This document shows positions 48,774 to 58,155 of a DNA stretch of 64,000 nt, in pieces; within the stretch, counting starts at the first letter, position 1, and every line of letters starts with the position of its first letter. The translations under genes were made by a program, and so were the position numbers. Origin of the DNA: Gammaproteobacteria bacterium (GTDB lineage: Bacteria > Pseudomonadota > Gammaproteobacteria > Chromatiales > Chromatiaceae). The notes under the pieces are model-generated. The model searched no databases, had not been told where the DNA came from, and worked only from the letters and a program-made list of their open reading frames with translations. The stretch is taken from positions 1 through 64,000 of the forward strand of contig RZZN01000004.1 in NCBI GenBank assembly GCA_009929855.1, given 5' to 3'.

Positions 48774-50804
48774 TCAAGCCGGATCCTCATCGGCGGCAAG
48801 GCCGCCGAAATCATAGTCCATGTCGATCCCGGGCGGCTGGACGAAGGGTCCCTGCAGTAGATCGACCCCGGCACGGCAGAGCCGCGCGATCGTCTCCGGC
48901 GTCTCCACCCCAGCCGCGATCACCTTGAGGCCATGCCCACGCGCCGTCTGAATCAGCGCGCTCAGTGACTCTGGATCCAATGCCTGGACCATGTCACTGG
49001 TCAGGCGCGCAAAGCTCGCCGGGATGGTCGCCAGCGCCGCGATGACGGCGGGTCGATCATCCAAGCCATTGAGACAGACCTGAATCCCGAGCCGGCCGAG
49101 ATGACGCATGCGCGTCGCCGCCAATCGCGGCTCTTCCACCAGTTCCTGGAGCTGAAACTGAATGACTGGACGCACCCGAAACAGATCGCGCGCGTTGATC
49201 TCGTCGCGCACGCGCTCCACCCACCGATCCTGCTGGACGCTCTCCAGCGACTGGTGCAGGAAGAGCTGCACCGGACACCCATTGGCACAGGCCGATCGCA
49301 ACACTTCGAGTCCAGCGGTCAGGATCCATTGATCGAGCTGGTCGAGGGTTCCAGCGCGCCGCGCCAAAGGCACGATCTGATTCGGCGTCAGCAGCTCACC
49401 ATCGCCGCTGACCAGCCGTGGCGTGACCTCGTAGCGCGCGCGGGGTTGCTGGGTCACCCCCACCATCGGCGCGAACAGCAGGCGCAGGTGTTCCGCGCTG
49501 ATGGCGACGACGGTCGACGGCGCGCTGCCCGCGGGATGCCTGCTCGGCGCGCGCGGATAGCTTCCCAAGCGCCGATCGCCGCGGCGCAAGGACGCGCGGG
49601 CGGCCTTGCCAGCCCGTGAGAGGAGGGTGACGGCATCCCCGCCCCCGCGTGCCAGGCGACACCAGCCCACGCCCATGACCAGATCGGGCGCCGCGGCAAA
49701 CAAGCCTTGGCTCAGACCATCGCAGACCGCGCCCAAATGCTCGGCCCGGTCTTCGCGGACCAGCACCGCCAGGGTCCGCTCGCCCACCCGTGCCGCCAGA
49801 TCGCGCGCCTGCAGCTGCGCGCGCAGCACGTCCACCAGGTGAGCCAGCGCCTCCTCGCTCCCCACCTGCTCGATGGCCACGAGCGCGCGACACTCGAGCT
49901 CGGCGCCACCGCGCCGGATCAATTGAGTCACACGCTGCAGCAGCCGGGACAGACTGGCCAAACCGGTGCGTGGATCGATGGCCCCGGCCTGCCGCGCGGC
50001 GCGCTCGCGGGCGATGCGCAAGCACTCGCTCACGGCCGCTCGAAGACGTTGGGGTGTGACTGGCTTGGCCAGAAAGTCATCACCGCCAACCCGCAGGGCG
50101 GTCATCTGTTGCTCGGCATCGAGCTCGGCCGACAGGAAGATGATGGGTAGATCGGCGAAACGGTCCTGCTCGCGGATGATCCGAGTCAGCTCGATCCCGC
50201 TCGCGCCGGGCATGTGCAGATCCATCAACACCAGATCGGGGGCGAATGACTCCAACACCTCGAGGACCGCGAGCGGATCAGTCACACGCGCGGTCTGCAT
50301 CCCCGCCGCTTCGAGGACACGAGAGGCGAAGAGCGCGGCGACCGGTTGATCATCGACCACCAAGACCCGATCGGCCGTGGCCCGCGTGGGCTCGGTCAGA
50401 TCCACGAGACGCTCGGCGAGGAGCGCGGGATCCAGGCTCCGATCCAGACAGGCGCAAGCACCAGCGCGCAGCATGGCCAAACGCTGCTGGATGTCCGCTC
50501 CCGCGACCAGCCCAGCCAATGGCAGGGGCTGGCCGCGGCGCTCCTGAACCTGGATCGACAGCGCGGCGATGGCCTGATGATCCGGTAGCAGCCTGCTGTC
50601 GATCAGCAGCAATCCCGGCATGCCCGGTCTGATCCCCGAGAGCAGTGACGCGGGGGTCTCGTGATGCTCGAGCATCAGGCCATGAGGTGCCAATGCCGCG
50701 CCGAGTCGATCCGCAAGATCAGGATCGGACGTCAAGACCAGGACGGTGGGGGCAAGGGTTGGCGTGATGAGCGGCTGTTCCATGCGCGGGGTCTCCTTGA
50801 GCAA
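48774..50804 (-). CDS. Degenerate multi-domain signalling protein: REC-REC-GGDEF-like-EAL-like
   Basis: 676 residues. A first receiver-like domain (~20-130) is eroded. A second (~145-265) is intact: VLVVDDQP, LVLMDLHMPG phosphoacceptor, KPVTPQ. A GGDEF-like region follows (DPRTGLASLSRL) whose signature reads RVGERT. The EAL-like end has YEVTPRL in place of E-A-L-L-R, LFLHQSLESV without the Asn of N-L-S, and LNGLDDRPAV in place of D-D-F-G. It should therefore neither make nor cleave c-di-GMP, and may bind it or a protein partner. It is convergent with crtC. Confidence 0.82.
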   Translation of the reverse strand: MLKETPRMEQPLITPTLAPTVLVLTSDPDLADRLGAALAPHGLMLEHHETPASLLSGIRPGMPGLLLIDSRLLPDHQAIAALSIQVQERRGQPLPLAGLVAGADIQQRLAMLRAGACACLDRSLDPALLAERLVDLTEPTRATADRVLVVDDQPVAALFASRVLEAAGMQTARVTDPLAVLEVLESFAPDLVLMDLHMPGASGIELTRIIREQDRFADLPIIFLSAELDAEQQMTALRVGGDDFLAKPVTPQRLRAAVSECLRIARERAARQAGAIDPRTGLASLSRLLQRVTQLIRRGGAELECRALVAIEQVGSEEALAHLVDVLRAQLQARDLAARVGERTLAVLVREDRAEHLGAVCDGLSQGLFAAAPDLVMGVGWCRLARGGGDAVTLLSRAGKAARASLRRGDRRLGSYPRAPSRHPAGSAPSTVVAISAEHLRLLFAPMVGVTQQPRARYEVTPRLVSGDGELLTPNQIVPLARRAGTLDQLDQWILTAGLEVLRSACANGCPVQLFLHQSLESVQQDRWVERVRDEINARDLFRVRPVIQFQLQELVEEPRLAATRMRHLGRLGIQVCLNGLDDRPAVIAALATIPASFARLTSDMVQALDPESLSALIQTARGHGLKVIAAGVETPETIARLCRAGVDLLQGPFVQPPGIDMDYDFGGLAADEDPA

Positions 50805-51247
50805 TGGTCGCGGCGGCGGCAGGATCGCCGTGATCCGGCCAAATGCTTTCGATCAGTGTACAAGGATAGACTCAACGCATGTTGAACACAATACGAAATG
50901 AGGCGATGTCCTGGTTCATCCCGCGCCCAGTGGCCGAGTCGGAGCATCGAGCGCTCCGCCGCGCGGCATCCAGGGTCGAGCACCGATCATCCCCCCCCAA
51001 AAAAAAAAGCAGCTTTCGCGCAAAGGCGCAAAGATTTTTCAATCAGTGAGCAATGCCATGCCGTTCACCTGACGGGCGAGTCCTTTCACTGACTCAAGGT
51101 TCTGTTCTCTTTGCGTTCTTGGCGTCTTTGCGTGAGTCAATCGCTGGATTTAGGATCATGGCCGGCGCGCGCTCACGGCGACCAGGTGCTCAGCCATTCA
51201 GGCCAGCGCATGCTGATCAGCGCGTCAGTCTGATGAGTCATCTTGGA
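50805..51247. repeat. Intergenic region with homopolymer tract and dispersed-repeat-like sequence
   Basis: 443 bases without a convincing gene. C8-A10 runs occupy 50991-51008. Next to them lie GCGCAAAGGCGCAAAGA (51019-51034) and, inverted about 80 bases on, CTTTGCGTTCTTGGCGTCTTTGCG (51110-51133). Such ctttgcg-rich segments are widespread intergenic repeats in many proteobacteria; membership is inferred by resemblance. Confidence 0.5.
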
Positions 51248-52258
51248 TCAGTGGATCGACCAGACACCCCGCATCCCGATGCCCTCGATGAGACCAGCGC
51301 CGAAGCTCGCGCCGAGACGCCGCGAGAAGGTCTCGAATAGGTCGCGCTTGACAGTGTAATCGACGAGCTTCTCGGCGCCGACCAGGTCTCGTGCCACCGA
51401 GCTGGCGCTGCCGAGTGCGTCGACCAGGCCCAGCTCGAGCGCCTCCTCGCCGCTCCAGAACAGTCCGCTGAACACCTCCTCGCCCGCGTCGAGCCGATCG
51501 CCGCGTCCAGCACGCACCACCTCGATGAACTGGCCATGCAGATCATCGAGGACGGCCTGGACGAAGATCCGCTGCTCGGGAGGCAAGGGCGAGAATGGAT
51601 CGAGGATTCCCTTGTTCTCTCCGGCCGTGAGCAAGCGCCGCTCGATGCCCAATGACTTGATCGCCTCATCGAACCCGAACGAGCCGATACGCACACCGAT
51701 GGAGCCGACCAGACTGGCCTTGTCGACATGGATGGCATCGGCGGCCACGGCGATGTAATAGCCCGCGGATGCGCACACATCCGTCGCCACCGCATGGACC
51801 GGCATCTCGGCGTCCTTGTCTTTCTTGTACTTGGCCTTGAGTCGCACGATCTCGTCATGGATGTAGCCGGCTTGGACCGGACTCCCCCCCGGACTGTTGA
51901 TGCGCAGCACGATCCCCTTGACCTGATCGGTCTCGAAGGCCTTGCGCAGTGCCGTGATCACCCGGTCGGCACTGGCGTCGGTCTCCGGGGCGATGACCCC
52001 CTTGATGTCGATCACGGCCGTGTGATCCTCGCTCGGGGAGACCCGAGCGATCAGGTCCTGTGAATAGGCCGCCACCAACAGTGCGATGAGATAGAGTAGG
52101 ATCAAGAACTTGAAGAGGATGCCCCAGCGCCGGCCACGACGCTGATCACGCAGATGCTCGAGCGCGAGCCGGTTGATCAGCGCGCGCTCCCACTCGGGTG
52201 AATCGGGTGAGGGCATGGGGTTCGGTCGGCGGCCCCAGAATTTCCAGCTCATGTGCAT
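51248..52258 (-). CDS. sppA: S49-family signal peptide peptidase, SppA/SohB-like
   Basis: 336-residue membrane-anchored serine protease that degrades cleaved signal peptides. One transmembrane helix at ~46-66 (ILFKFLILLYLIALLVAAYS); ClpP-like fold with LRINSPGGSPVQAG; catalytic Ser in CASAGYYIAVAAD and candidate Lys in LTAGENKGILDP. This is the short single-domain form. An alternative start is the third codon (MSWKFWG). It lies 22 bases behind the HAD phosphatase gene. Confidence 0.92.
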   Translation of the reverse strand: MHMSWKFWGRRPNPMPSPDSPEWERALINRLALEHLRDQRRGRRWGILFKFLILLYLIALLVAAYSQDLIARVSPSEDHTAVIDIKGVIAPETDASADRVITALRKAFETDQVKGIVLRINSPGGSPVQAGYIHDEIVRLKAKYKKDKDAEMPVHAVATDVCASAGYYIAVAADAIHVDKASLVGSIGVRIGSFGFDEAIKSLGIERRLLTAGENKGILDPFSPLPPEQRIFVQAVLDDLHGQFIEVVRAGRGDRLDAGEEVFSGLFWSGEEALELGLVDALGSASSVARDLVGAEKLVDYTVKRDLFETFSRRLGASFGAGLIEGIGMRGVWSIH

Positions 52259-52280
52259 CTTCCCAGAGGCGGTGGAGGAA

Positions 52281-52934
52281 TCAACCCCGACGGCTCAACC
52301 AATCGGGTAGGGCCGTGATCGCGTCCAGACAATCGAGTGGGTCATGCCGCAGGAGACGCGCACAGGGGTGCACGCCGTAGGACACCGCCAAGGCCTGGGT
52401 CCGGGCATTCTTGGCCATCTGTAGATCATATTCGGTGTCGCCGATCATCAGCGTCTGGGACGCCGCGGCACCCAGCTCGTCCATCAGTTCATGAAGCATC
52501 TGCGGATGAGGCTTGGATAGGGTCTCATCGGCGCAGCGCGTCGCATGGAACAGCGCCCCGAGACCGGTCTCGGTCAGCGCCTTGTCGAGCCCGACGCGTC
52601 CCTTGCCGGTGGCGACCGCGAGCCGATAGCCCTGACCGGACAGCCATTCCAGCGTCGCGCGCGCGCCGTGGAACAATTCAGAGGGTGTCTGATCCAGCTC
52701 CAGGAAGTATCGCCGGTAGGCGGTGATCAGTGACTGCTGCAGCGCCGGCTCGGCCTCCGGCAAGAGCCGCAGCATGGCCTCGCCGAGACCCAGACCGATC
52801 ACATCGCGCGCCGCGTCACGGGTCGGTGGCGGCAGCTGCAAGTCGGCAAAGGCAGCCTGTAGACAATTGACGATCCGGGTCTCGGAATCCATCAGGGTTC
52901 CGTCCCAGTCGAAGACGATCAGCTCAAAGGTCAA
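52281..52934 (-). CDS. HAD-superfamily phosphatase, phosphoglycolate-phosphatase-like
   Basis: 217-residue hydrolase. Motif I FDWDGTLMDSE at the N-terminus, motif II VATGK, motif III region KPHPQMLHELM and motif IV MIGDTEYDLQMAKN. The cap domain is of the C1 (Gph/beta-PGM) type. The substrate is not assignable; the gene sits directly behind rluC with an ATGA overlap, a common pairing in gammaproteobacteria. Confidence 0.9.
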   Translation of the reverse strand: MTFELIVFDWDGTLMDSETRIVNCLQAAFADLQLPPPTRDAARDVIGLGLGEAMLRLLPEAEPALQQSLITAYRRYFLELDQTPSELFHGARATLEWLSGQGYRLAVATGKGRVGLDKALTETGLGALFHATRCADETLSKPHPQMLHELMDELGAAASQTLMIGDTEYDLQMAKNARTQALAVSYGVHPCARLLRHDPLDCLDAITALPDWLSRRG

Positions 52935-53998
52935 GTCGTGGACTCCAGCTCGGACAACATCTGCGCGAGGTCGGTTGGCAGGGGCGACTCCACCCTGAAG
53001 GACGTTCCGCCCTCACCCATTGGGAAGCTCAAGGCGCACGCATGCAAAAACAAGCGTGACCATCCGTGGGCCTTGAGCAGACGGTTCGCGGCCGCGTCGC
53101 CATATTTGGGATCGCCCGCCAGCGGGGTGCCAAGATGCGCGGCATGGACACGGATCTGGTGGGTCCGACCGGTGATCAGCCGCGCCTCCACCAAGGTGAG
53201 CACCAGGCCGTCCGTGACGAAGCAGCGCAGTCGTCGAAAGATCGTGCGCGCCGCCCGCCCCGCGACCGGATCGACCCGCACCAGGCGCTCGCCGCCTTGC
53301 AGCACGTTCTTCTTCAGAGGCGCATCCACTGTGACATGCGCGCGTCCCGGATCCCCGACCACCAGGGCAAGATAGCGTTTCTCCACCGCACCGGCTCGAA
53401 TCAGTCCATGGAGCTCGCGCAACATGCCGCGACGTTTGCTGATCAACAAGCACCCGGAGGTCTCGCGATCCAAGCGATGCACCAGCTCCAACCCCACTCC
53501 GGGGCGCAGCTGTCGGAGCAACTCGATCAGACCATGGCTGAGCCCACTGCCGCCATGCACCGCGATCCCCGCGGGCTTGTCGATCACCAAGAGCCGATCG
53601 TCCTCGTAGATCACGGCCGCGGCAAGACGGGTCAAGGCCGCGGATGATGCCGACGCGACCGCCGTTGGCTCGGGCGCCGTGCGCAGCGGCGGAATCCGCA
53701 CCAGATCACCTTCGTCGAGACGTCGATCGGGCTTGATCCGCCCCTGATTGACGCGCACCTCGCCACGGCGCATGAGGCGATAGAGATGACTGCGCGGCAC
53801 GCCTTTGAGATGGCGCAGCAGAAAGTTGTCGAGCCGTTGTCCCGCCGATTCAGCGTCGACGCGCAAGAGACGCACACCCGCGACCGGTGCCTCCACGGCC
53901 GTGGGATCGCGAGGCGCGCGAGTGGACGCGCGGTCGGGACGACGGGTCGCGCGCTCGACACTGGCGCGGCGCTCGAGGCGGGGTGGGGGTCGATTCAC
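52931..53998 (-). CDS. rluC: 23S rRNA pseudouridine synthase RluC
   Basis: RluA-family enzyme converting U955, U2504 and U2580 of 23S rRNA in E. coli. The N-terminal S4 domain (QRLDNFLLRHLKGVPRSHLYRLMRRGEVRVN) lies at ~55-100; the catalytic Asp is in HRLDRETSG, with GRTHQIRVH near the C-terminus. 355 residues, including a ~40-residue Arg-rich N-terminal extension whose start is uncertain. It is divergent from rne, as in E. coli. Confidence 0.93.
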   Translation of the reverse strand: MNRPPPRLERRASVERATRRPDRASTRAPRDPTAVEAPVAGVRLLRVDAESAGQRLDNFLLRHLKGVPRSHLYRLMRRGEVRVNQGRIKPDRRLDEGDLVRIPPLRTAPEPTAVASASSAALTRLAAAVIYEDDRLLVIDKPAGIAVHGGSGLSHGLIELLRQLRPGVGLELVHRLDRETSGCLLISKRRGMLRELHGLIRAGAVEKRYLALVVGDPGRAHVTVDAPLKKNVLQGGERLVRVDPVAGRAARTIFRRLRCFVTDGLVLTLVEARLITGRTHQIRVHAAHLGTPLAGDPKYGDAAANRLLKAHGWSRLFLHACALSFPMGEGGTSFRVESPLPTDLAQMLSELESTT

Positions 53999-54581
53999 TG
54001 GATCGCTGGCCTGGCCGGTGTATGCATTGATGATAAATGAGTTTTACTGCTACTATGCGGTGCTCTTTCGAGCCGATGTCAAGCAGGGGACTGCGCGGCA
54101 CTGGGAGCCTGGTCAAGACCGTGCGCGTGCCGTTCGCTCGGGGAGACGAACCCTCGGCGGACCCCAGGCATGTGGCCGTCCTGAACTGTCTCTGAAGCGG
54201 CCCGGGCGTATGATTCGCATGGCTGCCTCTCCGGCGTGCTTGCGCAGCGACTCAGCATTCTACACCCGTGCGCGTGCGACGCACCTCGCGGGATGATGAC
54301 GGGATGCAGTCGAGGCCGACCTCGCCGCTCGGAAAACCGGCCCCACCTAGGACGTGGGAACGCCCGGGAACGGGCACCCCATGGGTTGCTCATCGAATTT
54401 TGTTTTTCGCGCGTGCCCGTCTCGGTCGGCCCAGAGGCCGACGGCGCGGACACTGCCGACGCCGCGCGAATCGCGACCACGCTTCGCGCGACGACACGCC
54501 GGGTTGCCGTGGATCGCTCCCGGCGCCCCAGGCAAGCAGTCTCTGCTGCGGGATACGCGCTGTGGTGTGGAAACCAACCCT
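53999..54581 (+). promoter_or_regulatory. rluC-rne divergent region and putative rne leader
   Basis: 583 bases between the rluC and rne starts. Frames here have arginine/alanine-rich shadow composition, so no gene is supported. In E. coli, rne has a 361-nt leader through which RNase E autoregulates its mRNA, and the gap suggests a similar leader. I could not confirm the E. coli hairpin by eye. Confidence 0.45.
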
Positions 54582-57350
54582 ATGAAGCGCATGCTGATCA
54601 ACGCCACGCAACCGGAAGAATTGCGCGTGGCGACCGTCGACGGACAACAGCTCTACAACCTCGATATCGAATCGCCCGGCCGCGAGCAAAAAAAGGCCAA
54701 TATCTACAAGGGGACCATCACCCGCGTCGAGCCCAGTCTCGAGGCGGCTTTCGTCGACTATGGCGCGGAGCGCCATGGCTTCCTGCCACTCAAGGAGATC
54801 GCCCGCGCCTATTTCGAGCCGGACAGTGTCAAGGCCGGCGCGCGGATCAACATCAAGGATGCGGTGCGCGAAGGCCGCGAGGTGGTGGTCCAGATCGACA
54901 AGGAGGAGCGCGGCAACAAGGGCGCCGCACTGACGACCTTCATCTCACTGGCTGGTCGCTATCTGGTGTTGATGCCAAACAACCCGCGTGCCGGCGGGGT
55001 CTCGCGGCGCATCGAAGGCCAGGACCGCAGCGAGCTGCGCGACGCCATGAGTCAACTGGTCATCCCCGAGGACATGGGCCTGATCGTGCGCACCGCCGGG
55101 GTTGGCAAGAATGTCGAGGAGCTGCAATGGGATCTCGACTATCTCCTCCAGCTCTGGAAGGCGATCGAGACCTCGGCGCAAGAGCGCAAGGCACCCTTCC
55201 TGATCTACCAAGAGAGCGACGTCATCATCCGCTCGATCCGCGATTATCTGCGCGCGGACATCGGCGAGATCCTGATCGACAATCGCGCCGTCTATGAGCG
55301 GGCCGAAAGCTTCATCCGGCAGGTGATGCCGGGAACCCTGAAGAAGCTCAGGCTCTATCAAGACGAGGTGCCGCTGTTCACCCGCTACCAGATCGAGAGC
55401 CAGATCGAGTCGGCCTTCCAACGCGAGGTCCGTCTCCCCTCGGGCGGCTCGATCGTCATCGACCATACCGAGGCATTGACCTCGATCGACATCAACTCAG
55501 CACGCGCGACCAAAGGCGCCGATATCGAGGAGACCGCGCTCAACACCAACTTGGAGGCCGCCGACGAGATTGCGCGCCAGCTGCGGCTGCGCGACCTCGG
55601 CGGACTCTTCGTCATCGACTTCATCGACATGACCCCGCCGAAGAACCAGCGCGAGGTCGAGAACCGACTGCGCGAGGCACTCAAGCAGGACCGCGCGCGG
55701 GTCCAGGTCGCACGCATCTCGCGCTTCGGCCTACTGGAAATGTCGCGGCAGCGACTGCGCCCCTCGCTCGGCGAATCGAGCCAGCAGGTCTGTCCGCGCT
55801 GCAAGGGTCAGGGGACCATCCGCGGCGTCGAATCGCTCGCGCTCTCGATCCTGCGCATCGTCGAGGAAGAGGCGATGAAGGAGAACACCGAGCGCATCGT
55901 CGCCCAATTGCCGGTGAGTGTCGCGACCTTCCTGCTCAACGAGAAACGACGCGGGATCCTGGACATCGAGCAGCGCCAAGGCGTCGAGGTCTTGCTCCTG
56001 CCCAACGAGACGCTCGAGACGCCGGACTACCAGATCGAGCGGATCCGCTCCCAGGACCTCGCCAAGCTCACCACCGAGCAGTCGAGCTATCAGATCGCGC
56101 GCGCGGCCGAGACCAAGTCGGCGCCTTACTATGGCAAGCTCGCCCAGACCGCTCCGACCGAGGAGCCCGCGGTCAAGCAGGTGTCCCCAACGGCACCCGC
56201 GCCGCAACGCTGGACCCCACATCCGGACGCCCCGGGCACGCCACGGCGCGAGAGCGACCGCAGCGAGCCCGAGAGCCTGCTCAAGCGCATCTGGTCTGGA
56301 CTGTTCGCACCCAGGCACACCATGCCGACATCCGCGTCCGACCAATCCGCGGCTCCAGGGGAGCCCATGGCGAGCGCGCCAGAGACCCATCATGCCACCG
56401 TCAGGGCACGCTCGGGCACACCCGATGCGGGCGAGCGGCGCGGCGCGGGTCGTACGCCACAGACACGACGCGAGGATAACGCAAGCGAGCGTGGGCGACC
56501 CGAGCAAGGCCGCGCCACGCGACCAGCAGGGGAGCAACGGGCGCGGGCGGAGACCGAGCGCACCCGTGTGGAGCGCGCGGGAGCGGAGGAGACGAGTCGT
56601 GGCGCTCTCGCGCCGCAGAGCGACACCGACGAATCGGCGCAAAGACGCGCGGGCGAGCCGCGCTCACGCCGGGGCTCACGCGGACGTGGGCGACGTGGCA
56701 CCGGGCCGGGCGAGAACGGTCGCGAGCCGGCCACCGAGTCCGCCTCGAGCATGACCCCTCCGCCGCAATCAGCGACCATGCCACCGGCCGCGCCCATGAC
56801 GCACGAGCACGCTGAACACCTGGACGCATCCGAGCGCGCCCCCGAGACGAGCGAGCCGAGCGGTGTGATCGAGAGCCTGGTGGTGACTGCGGAAACAGGC
56901 CTCGATCCACGTGAAAGGGACGAGGACTCGTTCAGTGCGAGCGAATCGTCGCGGGAGTCGGAGGGTGCCGATCAGGCGGGCGATGAGAGCCCGGACGGCG
57001 ATGCGACGAGCACCTCTGAGCGGACCCGCGCATCACGTCGGCGACGCGGTGGTCGCAATCGGCGTCGACCCGCCGGGACGCCAGAATCATCCGAGGAGAC
57101 CTCGGTCTCGGACGAGGGCTGGGAGCCGACACCCGCCCAGACGCCCGAAACGGGGGAGGCGCGAGAGCGCGAACAGGTCGGGGACTCACGCACAGCGCGC
57201 GCCGATGATGCGAGCCTGGGGTCCGCCCCACTGTCAGAGGCCGGCCCGCCGACACACGAACCGCGCAGTGAGCACACCGCCACGCCAACGCGCGGTCAAG
57301 CCGAGCCGCCCCAGACCGCCATGGTGAGCGACGAGACCATTCCCCGGTGA
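54582..57350 (+). CDS. rne: Ribonuclease E
   Basis: Main endoribonuclease of mRNA decay and the degradosome. N-terminus [33 protein letters not shown] is nearly that of E. coli Rne. An S1 domain lies at ~35-120, a DNase I-like domain contains [19 protein letters not shown], and the Zn-link is CPRCKGQG near residue 405. From ~520 the protein is disordered, with Arg-rich stretches ([13 protein letters not shown]) that likely bind RNA, then an acidic tail. 922 residues. The start 76 codons downstream of the ORF-track start is chosen by homology. Confidence 0.96.
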   Translation: MKRMLINATQPEELRVATVDGQQLYNLDIESPGREQKKANIYKGTITRVEPSLEAAFVDYGAERHGFLPLKEIARAYFEPDSVKAGARINIKDAVREGREVVVQIDKEERGNKGAALTTFISLAGRYLVLMPNNPRAGGVSRRIEGQDRSELRDAMSQLVIPEDMGLIVRTAGVGKNVEELQWDLDYLLQLWKAIETSAQERKAPFLIYQESDVIIRSIRDYLRADIGEILIDNRAVYERAESFIRQVMPGTLKKLRLYQDEVPLFTRYQIESQIESAFQREVRLPSGGSIVIDHTEALTSIDINSARATKGADIEETALNTNLEAADEIARQLRLRDLGGLFVIDFIDMTPPKNQREVENRLREALKQDRARVQVARISRFGLLEMSRQRLRPSLGESSQQVCPRCKGQGTIRGVESLALSILRIVEEEAMKENTERIVAQLPVSVATFLLNEKRRGILDIEQRQGVEVLLLPNETLETPDYQIERIRSQDLAKLTTEQSSYQIARAAETKSAPYYGKLAQTAPTEEPAVKQVSPTAPAPQRWTPHPDAPGTPRRESDRSEPESLLKRIWSGLFAPRHTMPTSASDQSAAPGEPMASAPETHHATVRARSGTPDAGERRGAGRTPQTRREDNASERGRPEQGRATRPAGEQRARAETERTRVERAGAEETSRGALAPQSDTDESAQRRAGEPRSRRGSRGRGRRGTGPGENGREPATESASSMTPPPQSATMPPAAPMTHEHAEHLDASERAPETSEPSGVIESLVVTAETGLDPRERDEDSFSASESSRESEGADQAGDESPDGDATSTSERTRASRRRRGGRNRRRPAGTPESSEETSVSDEGWEPTPAQTPETGEAREREQVGDSRTARADDASLGSAPLSEAGPPTHEPRSEHTATPTRGQAEPPQTAMVSDETIPR

Positions 57351-57358
57351 TCGACGGA

Positions 57359-57381
57359 TGATCCAGGCCGCGCCTGGATCA
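57359..57381 (+). terminator. 10-bp hairpin directly after rne
   Basis: TGATCCAGGC and GCCTGGATCA pair perfectly around a CGC loop, starting 8 bases after the rne stop. There is no T-run after it, so it is a candidate 3'-end structure rather than a textbook intrinsic terminator. It also separates rne from the converging phosphatase gene. Confidence 0.55.
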
Positions 57382-57450
57382 GTCCATCCCAACCGCGCCA
57401 ACCGCGCCAACCGTGGGCGGGATGGCGCGTGCCGCCCCCCGCGCTCACAA

Positions 57451-57501
57451 TCCCTGGATCAGCTCATTCCCTGAATCAGCTCATTCCCTGAATCAGCTCA
57501 T
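57451..57501. repeat. Three tandem 17-bp repeats at the end of the phosphatase gene
   Basis: The unit tccctgaatcagctcat occurs three times head to tail (57451-57467 with one change, 57468-57484, 57485-57501). The phosphatase stop (57476-57478) lies within the array, so its last residues (LIQGMS) come from the repeat. 17 is not a multiple of three, so a change in copy number alters the C-terminus. Confidence 0.85.
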
Positions 57502-57979
57502 CGAGCAGTCCGCGCGCCGCGGCCTCGACCAGATCGTAGACCCGGTCGAAGCCCTCCGGGCCACCATAGTAGGGATCGGGCACGTCGCGAATCCCCAGAT
57601 CTGGCGCAAACTCCATGAACAGCCGCAGCTTGGCTCGCCGCTCTGGCGGGCACAACTGGGACAGGATGCGATAGTTGTCGCGATCCATCGCAAGGACATG
57701 ATCGAACACATGGAAGTCATCAGGCACGGCGACGCGGGCGCGCAGATCGCCGATATCGATCCCCCGCTCGAGGGCGGTCTGGCGGGCACGCCGATCGGGC
57801 GCCTCGCCGACGTGATAGCCATGGGTGCCAGCCGAATCGATCTCGATCCGGTGAGCCAACCCCTCCTCGACGACCAGCTTGCGAAAGACGCCGTGTGCCG
57901 TGGGTGAGCGACAGATATTCCCCATGCAGATGAAAAGAACCTTGACCTTCGTCGCTTCAGGCAGCTGCGATTGACCCAT
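57476..57979 (-). CDS. Low-molecular-weight protein tyrosine phosphatase
   Basis: 167-residue cytoplasmic phosphatase. P-loop C-x5-R in LFICMGNICRSPTAHG (Cys 18, Arg 24), general-acid loop VPDPYYGG near residue 133, and ISAG-like DSAGTHGYHVG. Slightly longer than E. coli Wzb because of an N-terminal MGQSQLPEATK and a C-terminus shaped by a 17-bp tandem repeat. No capsule/exopolysaccharide genes adjoin, so the substrate is open. Confidence 0.94.
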   Translation of the reverse strand: MGQSQLPEATKVKVLFICMGNICRSPTAHGVFRKLVVEEGLAHRIEIDSAGTHGYHVGEAPDRRARQTALERGIDIGDLRARVAVPDDFHVFDHVLAMDRDNYRILSQLCPPERRAKLRLFMEFAPDLGIRDVPDPYYGGPEGFDRVYDLVEAAARGLLDELIQGMS

Positions 57980-58155
57980 CTTGACCCCGACCCGAATAGA
58001 TATCGATCAAAGGGTGTTATGATATACCTCTCATGCATAAAAGTTGCGGGGTCTCGTGGCAACGTCGAGACCAGCGCCCACCCCGCTGCGCATGGATCGG
58101 CGCAATCACCGCGATCGCCAGACCAAGCCTTGGCCGCACATGAGACCACCGAACC

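Noticed and set aside
54236-55297. 353-residue plus-strand ORF overlapping the start of rne
   Set aside because: Arg/Gly-rich shifted frame over the RNase E N-terminal coding region; no start or motif supports it.
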